DNA from: Lachnospiraceae bacterium JLR.KK008
Lineage (GTDB): Bacteria; Bacillota; Clostridia; Lachnospirales; Lachnospiraceae
Reading direction: 5' to 3'
Assembly: GCA_037015955.1 (NCBI GenBank)
Contig: CP143548.1
Span: forward strand, 2,102,001-2,166,000
DNA length: 64,000 bases
Shown here: piece by piece, positions 8,024 through 16,873 of the stretch
Position numbering within the stretch: position 1 is the first letter of the stretch
Layout of the letters: every line of letters begins with the position of its first letter
Position numbers and translations under genes: made by a program
Notes under the pieces: model-generated
What the model was told of the DNA's origin: nothing
Databases searched by the model: none
The model's input: only the letters and a program-made list of their open reading frames with translations

Positions 8024-9250
8024 TTACATGGCAGCGTATGCGCCGTCTGTGATCTTAACAGCCTTCGGCGCTTTGTTCGGTTCGCCGTCAGCGCCCCATG
8101 TCATGCCTACGCCTGTCAGACCATCAATCGTGATCTCTGTCATGGATACTTTCAGTGCCTCACAAATATCGGAAGCGCTCATGTCAGGCGTCGCGCCTGC
8201 TTTTTCAAGCGCTGCTTTCAGTGCATAAATGCCGTCATAGGCATCTGCTGCGAACTGGTTCGGAATGTCACCGTAAGCGTCCTGATATGCCGTTACGAAA
8301 TTCTGTGTCAGTTCATCTTCCGCATCTGCCGCAAACGGTGTCAGAAGCATCACGCCCTCTGCAAGAGACGTATCAAAATCCTCTACTGCAAGAATACCGT
8401 CCAGACCGTCACAGCCAAAGAAGATCGGTGCATATCCCATCTTATCTGCCTGACCTAAAATGATAGAAGCCTCAGTATAATAAATAGGAAGGAATACAAG
8501 CTCAGCGCCGGCATCTTTTGCTTTCTGAAGCTGCACGGAAAAATCTGTGCTGCTGTCTGCGGTAAACGCCTCCGCGGATACGATCTCAAGACCCTGGTTG
8601 GGAGCTTCTGATGCAAATGTCTGATAAATACCGGAAGAATATACGTCGGAACTGTTGTAGATAACCGCTACCTTTGTCGCCAGCTTATTCTCGCCGATGT
8701 ACTGCGCGGATGCGCTTCCCTGGTTCGGGTCGGAGAAACATACGCGGAATGCGTTGTCATACTGGATACTCTCCACCGCGGACCCTGAAGGTGTAAGCTG
8801 GAACAGATTATCCTCATGGGACTTCTCAACGACTGCGGTACAAGGTGTACTCGTTACCGTACCAAGCAGCATCTGCATATCCCAGTCTTTCAATGTGTTG
8901 TAAGCGTTGACTGCCTTCTCTGCGTCATGCTCATCATCCTGGAAATTGAACTCGATCATGGCGCCGTTCACGCCGCCTGCCGCATTGATCTCATCGACTG
9001 CCAGCTGAGCCGCATTTTTTACTGCCTGACCGTATACTGCTGCCGCACCAGTCACAGGGCCGATCCCACCGATCCGGAACGCTGCACCGTCAGATGCCCC
9101 TGCGCTCTCTCCTTCCGCTGCATTTTCTGTCGCCGTACTCTCCGGCGTCGTGTTGTCTGTTGTAGAATCAGAAGCTGCAGTCCCTCCGCAGCCTGCCAGG
9201 GTAGCTGCCACCATAGCTGATGCTACAACAATGCTGAACATTTTTTTCAT
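8024..9250 (-). CDS. livJ: Branched-chain amino acid ABC transporter substrate-binding lipoprotein
   Basis: The 408-residue protein has a lipoprotein signal ending at Cys21 (TLAGC), a Ser/Thr/Glu-rich linker to about residue 50, and a Leu/Ile/Val-binding fold with the marker segment GIGPVTGAAAVYGQAVKNAA and AAGGVNG near the ligand pocket. ATG 9250 was chosen over the upstream in-frame ATG at 9274 because GAGGAGAAGAGATT sits just before it and the signal peptide begins there. It is first in the liv cluster and captures the amino acid outside the membrane for LivHMGF. Confidence 0.95.
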   Translation of the reverse strand: MKKMFSIVVASAMVAATLAGCGGTAASDSTTDNTTPESTATENAAEGESAGASDGAAFRIGGIGPVTGAAAVYGQAVKNAAQLAVDEINAAGGVNGAMIEFNFQDDEHDAEKAVNAYNTLKDWDMQMLLGTVTSTPCTAVVEKSHEDNLFQLTPSGSAVESIQYDNAFRVCFSDPNQGSASAQYIGENKLATKVAVIYNSSDVYSSGIYQTFASEAPNQGLEIVSAEAFTADSSTDFSVQLQKAKDAGAELVFLPIYYTEASIILGQADKMGYAPIFFGCDGLDGILAVEDFDTSLAEGVMLLTPFAADAEDELTQNFVTAYQDAYGDIPNQFAADAYDGIYALKAALEKAGATPDMSASDICEALKVSMTEITIDGLTGVGMTWGADGEPNKAPKAVKITDGAYAAM

Positions 9251-9290
9251 AATCTCTTCTCCTCCATTCTGCATTGCGAATTATATGCAC

Positions 9291-9319
9291 AAAAAGATTC
9301 AGTGGATCACCATTGAACC
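9291..9319 (-). terminator. Terminator-like hairpin in the livJ leader
   Basis: On the minus strand GGTTCAATGG and CCACTGAATC pair (one mismatch, one wobble) around TGAT and are followed by TTTTTG. It lies downstream of both the ktrA stop and the livJ promoter, so it may end the ktr transcript and also attenuate livJ. No alternative antiterminator stem was worked out. Confidence 0.6.
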
Positions 9320-9336
9320 TTTTTACAGCTAAACGT

Positions 9337-9365
9337 ATCATAAATACTTTTTTTACATTTGTCAA
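9337..9365 (-). promoter_or_regulatory. Sigma-A promoter of livJ
   Basis: TTGACA (9360-9365) and TATGAT (9337-9342) are separated by exactly 17 bp. The -35 box overlaps the ktrA stop codon. The leader to ATG 9250 would be about 80 nt and contains the terminator-like hairpin. Confidence 0.8.
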
Positions 9366-10027
9366 CGTTTTTTTTCGTCCAAACGCTTAAGCACACGGAA
9401 CACATCATCGTTATTGCCCATCACAATCAGATGATCACCGTCTGCAAACCGATAATCCGGATGGATCACAAAGTCCGTAAATTCTCCTTTTTTAATCCCT
9501 AAAATATTCACATGATATTTGGGTCGGATGTCCAGCTCCCGCACGGTTCTGCCGATCCATTCCGGCAGAGGAACCGTCTCGTAGATCGAGCATTCCCGGC
9601 TCAGCTCAATATAGTCAAACACGTGGCTCGCACTGCAGCGGTTGGCCAGCCGTTCCGCTATGTCACGGTCCGGGTAGATGACCTCGTCGGCGCCGTTTCG
9701 CAGCAGGAATTTCGACTGAATGTCCCTGACTGCCTTACTGATCACATATTTGGCGCCCATCTCTTTTAACTGACTCGTGATCTCCAGACTGCTCTGGAAA
9801 TTCTCTCCGACACAGACAAAACAATAATCAAAATTGTCCACACCCAATGTCTTTAATACGTCCACTTTCGTACAGTCGCCGATCTTGGCGCTCGTCACGA
9901 CCGAAAGCACTTCCTCCAGCGCCTCCTCCCGTTCGTCCACGACCATGATCTGATTGCCCAGCTCCGCCATCTTTCTGCACAGATGATAACCGAAATTTCC
10001 CATCCCGATAATTAAAACCGCTTTCAT
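9362..10027 (-). CDS. ktrA: Potassium uptake regulatory subunit KtrA/TrkA
   Basis: The 221-residue protein has an N-terminal RCK/TrkA_N Rossmann domain (IIGMGNFGYHLCRKMAELG, residues 5-23, then an acidic end of strand two at VVDERE) and a C-terminal TrkA_C domain after about residue 135. RCK subunits bind nucleotide and gate the KtrB channel from the cytoplasmic side. I took ATG 10027, preceded by AAAGGGCGGAC, rather than an in-frame ATG at 10051 that has no ribosome binding site. It follows ktrB after 81 bp. Confidence 0.9.
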   Translation of the reverse strand: MKAVLIIGMGNFGYHLCRKMAELGNQIMVVDEREEALEEVLSVVTSAKIGDCTKVDVLKTLGVDNFDYCFVCVGENFQSSLEITSQLKEMGAKYVISKAVRDIQSKFLLRNGADEVIYPDRDIAERLANRCSASHVFDYIELSRECSIYETVPLPEWIGRTVRELDIRPKYHVNILGIKKGEFTDFVIHPDYRFADGDHLIVMGNNDDVFRVLKRLDEKKR

Positions 10028-10108
10028 TTGTCCGCCCTTTCCATTGCTCATTACTTATTTGTCATATCCCTGTATCAATACAAACTGTCTGCCTTTTTGA
10101 CACATCTC

Positions 10109-11452
10109 CTACCCTACCGTGATCTTCCCCAGCGGATACTGTACCGGTTCCGTCTTCTTTTTCTGCATGAACGACAGGGCAAATGTCATGCTGCCGATCC
10201 TGCCGCAGTACATGAGAAATGTGATGATACATTTGGAGACGGCGCTCAGATCCCGGGTAATGCCGGTCGTCATACCTACAGTTCCGATGGCAGAACAGAT
10301 TTCAAACGCCACATTGTCCATTGAAAGTTCCGGCTGGATGCCGCAGATGATCACCCCTGCCGTCAACGCCATCAGCAGATTGATCACGAGAACCATACTG
10401 GATTTTTTGATGATCTCGTCCGGAATCCGCCGTCCGAAGATACTGCACCCGTTCTTGCTGCAAAGACTGTTCCATGTATACATAATCAACACCACAACCG
10501 TCGTCGTCTTGATACCGCCCGCTGTGGAACCGGGGCTGCCGCCGATAAACATCAGGATCATCGTCAGCAGTTTACTGCCGTTGGAGAGCGCCCCCGTATC
10601 GACCGTATTAAACCCGGCTGTCCTGGCTGTGGCAGAGCTGAACATAGCCGCCAGAGCCTGTCCCATTGGAGAGAGGTCCGCAAATAAGGTCCGCCGCTCA
10701 AAGAGCCAGAATAAAAAGGCGCTGCCAAATAATAACGTGGCGGTCGTCAGCAGTACGATCTTCGTATGAAGCATATATTTTTTTACATGCAAGCCATGTT
10801 CATATATGTCCTGCCAGACGATAAAGCCAATGCCGCCCACGACGATGAGCGCCATAATTACAAGATTCACGAGCGGGTCCTGCACATATTCCACGAGGGA
10901 AGAATAGGCCTCCTTCTCGCCCATCAGGTCAAATCCGCCGTTGCAAAATGCCGATACCGCATGGAAAACGCCATAGTAACAGCCTTTCCAAAACCCCATC
11001 TGCGGAATAAAGCGAATGCTGAGCAGCAACGCCCCGACCCCCTCGATCAGGAGCGTTCCTTTCACAATCAGCTTCGTCAGTCTGACAACCCCCGCAAGCT
11101 GCAGCGTATTGATGCTCTCCTGGAGCAGTTCCCGTTCCCGCAGGCTGATCTTTCTTCTGATATAAATCGAAAAGAACACGCCGATCGTCATAAACCCGAG
11201 ACCACCGGTCTGGATCAGCCCCAGAATCACAAGTTGTCCAAAGAGTGTCCAGTTGCGAAACGTATCCGCCACGACCAGACCTGTCACACAGGTCGCGCTC
11301 GTCGCCGTAAACAGGGCGTCCAGCGGCTTTGCTGCTTCTCCCCTGGAAGAGATCGGCAGCATAAGCAGCAGCGTTCCGATTACAATGATGATAAAAAATC
11401 CCAGGGCAATCAACTGAATCTGCGACAGCCCGTTTCTATATTTCCGTTTCAT
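10109..11452 (-). CDS. ktrB: Potassium transporter KtrB/TrkH family
   Basis: The 447-residue membrane protein has the repeated membrane-pore-membrane plan of the Trk/Ktr family. Filter-like segments are TATSATCVTGLVV near residue 50, SAFCNGGFDLMG, ATARTAGFNTVD and SAIGTVGMTTGITR, each placing a glycine in the selectivity loop. ATG 11452 follows GGAACGGAGAC, 10 bp after the amidase stop. With KtrA it should import potassium using the sodium or membrane potential. Confidence 0.93.
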   Translation of the reverse strand: MKRKYRNGLSQIQLIALGFFIIIVIGTLLLMLPISSRGEAAKPLDALFTATSATCVTGLVVADTFRNWTLFGQLVILGLIQTGGLGFMTIGVFFSIYIRRKISLRERELLQESINTLQLAGVVRLTKLIVKGTLLIEGVGALLLSIRFIPQMGFWKGCYYGVFHAVSAFCNGGFDLMGEKEAYSSLVEYVQDPLVNLVIMALIVVGGIGFIVWQDIYEHGLHVKKYMLHTKIVLLTTATLLFGSAFLFWLFERRTLFADLSPMGQALAAMFSSATARTAGFNTVDTGALSNGSKLLTMILMFIGGSPGSTAGGIKTTTVVVLIMYTWNSLCSKNGCSIFGRRIPDEIIKKSSMVLVINLLMALTAGVIICGIQPELSMDNVAFEICSAIGTVGMTTGITRDLSAVSKCIITFLMYCGRIGSMTFALSFMQKKKTEPVQYPLGKITVG

Positions 11453-11462
11453 GTCTCCGTTC

Positions 11463-12002
11463 CTATACGACCCCGATCGACTCCAGAATGCCGTAGGCTA
11501 TCGCTTCCGCGATCGCCTCAAATTCCAGATCAAACAGAGCGTTATCTGCATCTGTATTAATAAAACCCACTTCCACAAGCACGGCCGGCATCTGCGTGCT
11601 GTTGAGCACGATCAGATTCGGTCGTTCCGTCACGCCGATATTGCGAAATCCCAGATAGGAGAGCTGCCGGTTGACATTGCGCGCGATCGTCGCCGCGATC
11701 CCATAATCCGAATATACAAGAGACTCCACACCCGAGTATGTGTTCGGATAAGGACTGGAATTTCGGTGAATCGAAATAAAATAATCGGCGCCCGCCAGAT
11801 TCCCCTCCTGCGCTTTCCGGTAAGGGGTCTCATACACATCTTCCGTACGGGTATATATTACATTAATTCCCGCATTTTGTAAAATATTTCCCACTGCCAG
11901 CGTCAGCGCCAATGTATCGTCCTTTTCGTACCGGCCCTCGTAGACCGCCCCAAAGTCCGAACCGCCATGGCCGGCATCCAACACGATCGTATAATATGCC
12001 AT
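11463..12002 (-). CDS. N-acetylmuramoyl-L-alanine amidase (Amidase_3)
   Basis: The 179-residue protein is a bare catalytic domain. The zinc ligands expected of Amidase_3 are visible as His12 (DAGHGG), Glu26 and His79 (SIHRNSS), and the catalytic Glu144 lies in VLVEVGF. There is no signal peptide, membrane segment or cell-wall-binding repeat, so it may act inside the cell, for example after mother-cell lysis, or leave by another route. GAGGAACGATCT precedes ATG 12002. It sits between the phosphopantetheinyl transferase and ktrB genes. Confidence 0.9.
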   Translation of the reverse strand: MAYYTIVLDAGHGGSDFGAVYEGRYEKDDTLALTLAVGNILQNAGINVIYTRTEDVYETPYRKAQEGNLAGADYFISIHRNSSPYPNTYSGVESLVYSDYGIAATIARNVNRQLSYLGFRNIGVTERPNLIVLNSTQMPAVLVEVGFINTDADNALFDLEFEAIAEAIAYGILESIGVV

Positions 12003-12131
12003 AGATCGTTCCTCATATCTGCGTTGTTACCATATAATATGAAGCTGGCAACTCCTGCGTGACAATGAGCGGCGGCAAAATCAGACCGGTCACACGGAGG
12101 CTCCTGCTGCCGTCGTTTCACCTATCATATT

Positions 12132-12911
12132 TTATTGAAGGACAACAAGCAGCTCCTCTGTCACATCGGTCACTGCCTCCGGAAACAGCGCCGCCTTGCC
12201 GGAAGTCTCCGCTGCAACATCTTCTGTCTGTTCCACACAGACATTCATATAATATCCCTGCACCGGCAAATATTCCCGGCAGAGCGCCCGCTCCGCTCCG
12301 CTTTCCACCGCAGTCCCGTCCGCCGCCAGCGTAATCCGGCGCGGATCATACAAGAGACCGGTCCCCTTCAGCTTACCGTAACTCTCTTTCGCACACCAGC
12401 AGCGGTAAAACCATTCCGCGCTCTCCCTTACATGTTCCTGCGCCGCATAACGGTCGTATTCCGGCGGCGACAACACTCTGGCAGCCGTTTCCTCCCGCAC
12501 CGGACGGCTCTGCTGCAGATCCATTCCCAGTTCCCTGTCCGCACAGGCCAGCGCGGCATAAGCGCCGGAATGGGAAAGGCTGAAATGAAACTGCGGGTAA
12601 TCCAGGAAATATGGTTTCCCATACGCTCCATATCCATACCGGATCGCCAGCTTTCTCTCTTCCGGTCCTGGGAGAGGAACAGCATCCGGCGCATCATCCG
12701 ACGGCCCTCTTGCCTGCCAGAGCCCCTGCTTTAAAAAGCTGCCGAGCGCATATTGCAGCAAAAGCCCGCAGCATAAGCTCCGGGCTTTGTCCTGGGACTT
12801 TTTACATCGCTTTGTCTTTTCCAGACGGACAGCGTCCAACAAACCGCAGCCCCGTGTAAACACTTCTTTTTCCTGAAAATGATCCGTACACGCGATCCAG
12901 ATCCGAATCAT
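12132..12911 (-). CDS. 4'-phosphopantetheinyl transferase (Sfp type)
   Basis: The 259-residue length and motifs fit the Sfp/AcpT superfamily: HFSLSHSGAYAALACA, then the Mg-binding LGMDLQQSRP and the WCAKESYGKLKGTGL helix. The enzyme transfers phosphopantetheine from CoA to carrier proteins. Its ATG shares one base with the aspS stop (TGATG at 12913-12909), a sign of translational coupling. Whether the target is acyl carrier protein or a peptide synthetase cannot be decided here. Confidence 0.88.
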   Translation of the reverse strand: MIRIWIACTDHFQEKEVFTRGCGLLDAVRLEKTKRCKKSQDKARSLCCGLLLQYALGSFLKQGLWQARGPSDDAPDAVPLPGPEERKLAIRYGYGAYGKPYFLDYPQFHFSLSHSGAYAALACADRELGMDLQQSRPVREETAARVLSPPEYDRYAAQEHVRESAEWFYRCWCAKESYGKLKGTGLLYDPRRITLAADGTAVESGAERALCREYLPVQGYYMNVCVEQTEDVAAETSGKAALFPEAVTDVTEELLVVLQ

Positions 12912-14710
12912 CAGGACTCCTCTTGCGTCTCTTGGGTCACCGAAAGCTGCAGCTCTGCAAGCTGCGCCTCATCCACAACATCGGGCGCATTTGTCAACAG
13001 GCAAGACGCATCCTTGACTTTCGGGAACGCCATCACTTCCCGGATACTGTCTGCTTTTACGAGCAGCATCACGAGCCGGTCAAGGCCATAGGCAAGTCCT
13101 GCATGGGGAGGCACCCCATATTTGAAGGCATCGAGCAGAAACCCGAACCGATTGTAGGCGTCTTCCTTTGTAAATCCGAGTATCTCAAACATTTTTTCCT
13201 GAATATCATTCTGGTAGATACGCACACTGCCGCCGCCCAGTTCCACGCCGTTGAGCACGATGTCGTAGGCCTTCGCCCGCACCCGCCCCGGATCGCTCTC
13301 CAGGTACTGCAAGTCCTCATCCATCATCATCGTAAACGGATGATGCACAGCTACAAACCGCGCCTCCTCCTCACTCCACTCGAGAAGCGGAAATTCCGTG
13401 ATCCACAGGAAATCGAAGCGATCGTGATCGATGATTCCCATCTGCTCGCCGACTTCCAGCCGCAGCGCGCCGAGTACACTGAACACGATCTTGTCCTGAT
13501 CGGCTGCGAACAAAAGCAAATCGCCAGGTTTGCCATCCATCGCCGCTGCGAGCGCGTCAAGCTGCTCCTGCGTCATAAATTTGGCAAACGAAGACTTATA
13601 GCTGCCATCTTCCTGAATACTGAGGTAAGCAAGCCCTTTCGCACCATATCCTTTGGCAAAATCAACAAGAGCGTCAATCTTTTTGCGGGGCATGGCTGCC
13701 TGTCCTCTGGCATTGATGCCGCGAACGCTCCCACCCGCCTCGAGCGCGGATGTGAAGACACCGAAGCCACAACCGGCCACCGTCTCGGAGACATTGACAA
13801 GCTCCATCCCGAAACGGGTATCCGGCTTATCGCTACCGTACCGCTCCATCGCCTCTTTCCATGTCATCCGCGGGATCGGGACCTGCACGTCCAGACCGAT
13901 CGCCTCTCTGCACACAAACTGTAATAATCTCTCATTGACATCAATTACATCGTCCACATCCACAAAAGACAGCTCCATATCAAGCTGCGTAAACTCCGGC
14001 TGCCTGTCCGCCCGCAGATCTTCATCGCGGAAGCATTTCGCAATCTGGAAATATCTGTCATAACCAGAGCACATCAAAAGCTGTTTGAATAACTGCGGCG
14101 ACTGCGGCAGTCCGTAAAACGTCCCCGGATGCACACGGCTGGGCACGAGATAGTCTCTGGCCCCCTCCGGTGTGGACTTGCCGAGAATCGGCGTCTCGAT
14201 CTCCAGAAACCCTTCCTCTGTCATAAACTTGCGGATATTGGCAGCGATCCTGCTCCTCAAAATAATGTTTCTCTGCAGGTCCGGACGGCGCAGATCAAGA
14301 TACCGGTATTTCAGACGCAGCTCTTCCTTCGTCTTCGAATCCTCTTCAATCGGAAACGGCGGTGTCTGTGCTTCGGAGAGAACCCGGATCTCCTGTGCCC
14401 GGATCTCGATCTCCCCGGTCGCCAGATTTTCATTGACTGCGCCCGCTCTCCGCTCTGCCTTGCCCACGACAGCGATCACAAATTCGCTTCTGACCTTCTC
14501 CGCCTTCGCGAACGCCTCCGCGCCGCATTCCTTCTCTTCAAATATAATCTGCAAAATACCGGAACGGTCGCGCAGATCGACAAAAATGATGCCGCCTTTG
14601 TTTCTCTGCTTCTGGACCCATCCCATCACGGTCACAGTGTTTCCGATTTCCCCGGTCGTTACTTCCCCGCATCTGTGACTTCTGTGCAGTCCTTTCATTG
14701 CCTCTGCCAT
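12911..14710 (-). CDS. aspS: Aspartyl-tRNA synthetase
   Basis: The 599-residue protein has the bacterial AspRS plan. An OB-fold anticodon domain comes first (GWVQKQRNKGGIIFVDLRDR), then the class II core with YGLPQSPQLFKQ, motif 2 FRDEDLRADRQPEFTQLD, a GAD insertion, and motif 3 GLAYGLDRLVML. GGAGGCAGAGACA precedes ATG 14710. It starts 20 bp after hisS, the usual hisS-aspS order in Firmicutes. Whether the enzyme is strictly Asp-specific or also charges tRNA-Asn is not visible. Confidence 0.97.
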   Translation of the reverse strand: MAEAMKGLHRSHRCGEVTTGEIGNTVTVMGWVQKQRNKGGIIFVDLRDRSGILQIIFEEKECGAEAFAKAEKVRSEFVIAVVGKAERRAGAVNENLATGEIEIRAQEIRVLSEAQTPPFPIEEDSKTKEELRLKYRYLDLRRPDLQRNIILRSRIAANIRKFMTEEGFLEIETPILGKSTPEGARDYLVPSRVHPGTFYGLPQSPQLFKQLLMCSGYDRYFQIAKCFRDEDLRADRQPEFTQLDMELSFVDVDDVIDVNERLLQFVCREAIGLDVQVPIPRMTWKEAMERYGSDKPDTRFGMELVNVSETVAGCGFGVFTSALEAGGSVRGINARGQAAMPRKKIDALVDFAKGYGAKGLAYLSIQEDGSYKSSFAKFMTQEQLDALAAAMDGKPGDLLLFAADQDKIVFSVLGALRLEVGEQMGIIDHDRFDFLWITEFPLLEWSEEEARFVAVHHPFTMMMDEDLQYLESDPGRVRAKAYDIVLNGVELGGGSVRIYQNDIQEKMFEILGFTKEDAYNRFGFLLDAFKYGVPPHAGLAYGLDRLVMLLVKADSIREVMAFPKVKDASCLLTNAPDVVDEAQLAELQLSVTQETQEES

Positions 14711-14730
14711 TGTCTCTGCCTCCTGCTTTT

Positions 14731-16005
14731 TTATCGTAAAGGATCTTTATAAAATTCCCGGAACTCCTCATAGCCTTCCGCCGTAAGCTGCTGCTTCTGG
14801 AACTTTTTATTTTTATTCATCCGCGCGACGAGCACCTGTCTGCCCTGTGCGCGCTCTTCCTGCGCCTGTGCGATCACCTGACAGAGCGTCTCGCCCTGCA
14901 CGCCTTTCTCAATCAGAAACGCCGTCTTCGCCGGCTGGGAAGGTACCCGGAACCCGCTCTCCAGAAGGAGCAGGATAATCCGCTCAAACCCGATGGAAAA
15001 CCCGCAGGCCGGGACGTCCTTACCCGTAAACCGCCCGACCATCCGGTCATACCGCCCGCCGCCGCCGCAGCTACCGCCAAATTCCGGCATGGCGATCTCA
15101 AAAATTGTCCCCGTATAATAGGACATCCCACGCACAAGCGTCGGGTCAAATACGATCTCGAAGGAAGAAGCCTTCGTCGCCTTCACGCTGGAGATAATCT
15201 CCTGCAGATTCGTCTTCACTTCCTCCTCCAGCGCTCCCGCTTTGATGAGAATGTCCGCCAGCTCTGTCAGCGACGCTTCGGCGTCATCTCCACCCTGGAG
15301 CCCGGCAAAGAGCGAGACATACCGGTCAACCGCCTCCTTCGCGTAACCGCTGTTTTCCAGTTCGGCCGCCACGCCTTCGAGGCCGATCTTATCCATCTTA
15401 TCGAGAATGATAAAGACGGTGTCATAGTCTTCCTCTGAAAAACCGCTGTAAGCAGCCATCGCCTTCAGAATCCTTCTCTCATTGATTCTGATCTGGAAGT
15501 TTTTGAAACCGATTCTGTCCAGCGTCGTCGTCGTCGCCAGGATCAGCTCAATCTCCGCCAGATTCGACGGTTCCCCCAGAATGTCGATGTCACACTGCAT
15601 AAACTGACGATAGCGCCCTCTCTGTGGCCTGTCCGCCCGCCATACATTTCCCATCTGCAGCGCCTTGAACGGAGACGGCAGTTCATTGGCATGGTTGGCA
15701 TAAAAACGCACGAGCGGCACTGTCAGGTCATACCGCAGTCCGCCGTCCACGAGGTCACTCTCCGTCTGCGCCGCCTCCAGGTTCAGTTTCTCGCCTCTCT
15801 TTAAAATCTTAAAGATCAGTTTCTCATTCTCTCCGCCCTGCTTACTGCTCAGATTAGCAATATTTTCCACACAGGGAGTCTCTATGGAAGTAAACCCGAA
15901 TTTCGCATACGTCTCCTTGATCACGCCGATCACATAATCCCTGATCTGCATCTCCTCGGGCATAATATCTTTCATACCGGTCACCGGCTTCTTACTCAGC
16001 GCCAT
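14731..16005 (-). CDS. hisS: Histidyl-tRNA synthetase
   Basis: The 424-residue class II enzyme shows motif 2 (VWRADRPQRGRYRQFMQCD), the histidine-binding loop LVRGMSYYTG, and motif 3 GFSIGFERI, with a C-terminal anticodon-binding domain containing VLVARMNKNK. AAAGGAGAATCGCCT precedes ATG 16005. It is the first gene of the hisS-aspS operon. The leader is only about 95 nt and contains no recognisable T-box, so T-box control of this operon looks absent. Confidence 0.97.
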   Translation of the reverse strand: MALSKKPVTGMKDIMPEEMQIRDYVIGVIKETYAKFGFTSIETPCVENIANLSSKQGGENEKLIFKILKRGEKLNLEAAQTESDLVDGGLRYDLTVPLVRFYANHANELPSPFKALQMGNVWRADRPQRGRYRQFMQCDIDILGEPSNLAEIELILATTTTLDRIGFKNFQIRINERRILKAMAAYSGFSEEDYDTVFIILDKMDKIGLEGVAAELENSGYAKEAVDRYVSLFAGLQGGDDAEASLTELADILIKAGALEEEVKTNLQEIISSVKATKASSFEIVFDPTLVRGMSYYTGTIFEIAMPEFGGSCGGGGRYDRMVGRFTGKDVPACGFSIGFERIILLLLESGFRVPSQPAKTAFLIEKGVQGETLCQVIAQAQEERAQGRQVLVARMNKNKKFQKQQLTAEGYEEFREFYKDPLR

Positions 16006-16108
16006 AGGCGATTCTCCTTTGCTTTCCTCTTGTCTGTGATCAGATACCGCATCCGGACCATAAAAACCTTTTGGCCTCCGAACCCGGTATCATTCCATTC
16101 CTTTACCG

Positions 16109-16137
16109 ATTCTACACTGTTTTCCTCTATTTTTCAA
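16109..16137 (-). promoter_or_regulatory. Sigma-A promoter of hisS-aspS
   Basis: TTGAAA (16132-16137) and TAGAAT (16109-16114) are 17 bp apart on the minus strand, in the 158-bp gap upstream of hisS. Confidence 0.75.
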
Positions 16138-16163
16138 GCATCTTACACGCCGGTTTGGAAAAA

Positions 16164-16532
16164 TCAGCGCTGCCCCGCATCCCGCTTTGACTGTCGCCCA
16201 CACGCTCTTCTTTTCCGTATGAAACAGAGCAGCGCACCGACAAGCAGCCCTGTGACCAGCAATTTCAAATCATGGAACACGAAGTCGCGCAATCCCCATC
16301 CCTTATACCACTTATAATTGGGATCTGAGGGATCATCATACGCCATGTAGGGAATAAATACATGGTACATGGCGATCAGAAAATAACCGATCATCCAGGG
16401 AATGACCCATCCGTGCCTGAATGATTTCTTTTTTACTTTTTTCCAGAGTGCGATCACCCCCAGTAAACCGGAAAAGAAAAACATTCCCAAATAAAAGTAG
16501 CTCATCATGAGCGCATACGTTTCTATCTGCAC
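16164..16532 (-). CDS. Small membrane protein of unknown function
   Basis: The 122-residue product has three clear hydrophobic segments (about residues 8-28, 44-62 and 92-106), a basic KKVKKKS loop between the first two, a Tyr/Trp/Asp-rich stretch (PSDPNYKWYKGWG) before the third, and a strongly basic C-terminal tail. I do not recognise a family. The frame begins at a GTG at 16532 preceded by AGAAGGAAG at a usable distance; two in-frame ATG codons lie about 9 residues later. It is divergent from the ECF S-component gene. Confidence 0.6.
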   Translation of the reverse strand: MQIETYALMMSYFYLGMFFFSGLLGVIALWKKVKKKSFRHGWVIPWMIGYFLIAMYHVFIPYMAYDDPSDPNYKWYKGWGLRDFVFHDLKLLVTGLLVGALLCFIRKRRACGRQSKRDAGQR

Positions 16533-16624
16533 AGGTACACTTCCTTCTTCTATAGTTACACATCCTCTGTGGCCGTTGAAAATGTCCGGTCACGGCAATT
16601 GCAAATCGGTAGCATCTGAAACAA

Positions 16625-16653
16625 ACTATACGGGATGCGGATACCACTGTCAA
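16625..16653 (-). promoter_or_regulatory. Sigma-A promoter of the small membrane protein gene
   Basis: A consensus TTGACA (16648-16653) and TATAGT (16625-16630) are separated by 17 bp. The leader to the GTG at 16532 is about 85 nt. Confidence 0.75.
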
Positions 16654-16746
16654 GAAAAGCCAAAGGACTTCTTAAAATCGGCTAACTGTCAGACGAACAG
16701 ATTGCATGGGAAACACCATATTTTTCCCGATCCGCACTAAAAAATA

Positions 16747-16775
16747 TTGTACCAGCACATAACCCGTGGTAAAAT
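16747..16775 (+). promoter_or_regulatory. Sigma-A promoter of the ECF S component-coaBC operon
   Basis: TTGTAC (16747-16752) and TAAAAT (16770-16775) are 17 bp apart on the plus strand. The leader of about 90 nt contains AGGCAC near its start and GTGCCT further on, which could close a larger stem. I do not recognise a known riboswitch in it. Confidence 0.65.
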
Positions 16776-16873
16776 AGGCACGTATTGTATCTTCGTACAT
16801 AGAAAGCGCCTGCTCTCAAAGCCTGTGCCTTTCATGTAAATCAGGGAGAACGATAACAGGAGGAAAACTGAAT

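Noticed and set aside
16006-16163. T-box riboswitch before hisS
   Set aside because: The leader after the mapped promoter is only about 95 nt and lacks the T-box sequence and a terminator, so it is too short for a T-box.
16776-16873. Riboswitch before the ECF S component
   Set aside because: An AGGCAC/GTGCCT closing pair is present, but no known riboswitch core could be recognised, so only a structured leader is noted.
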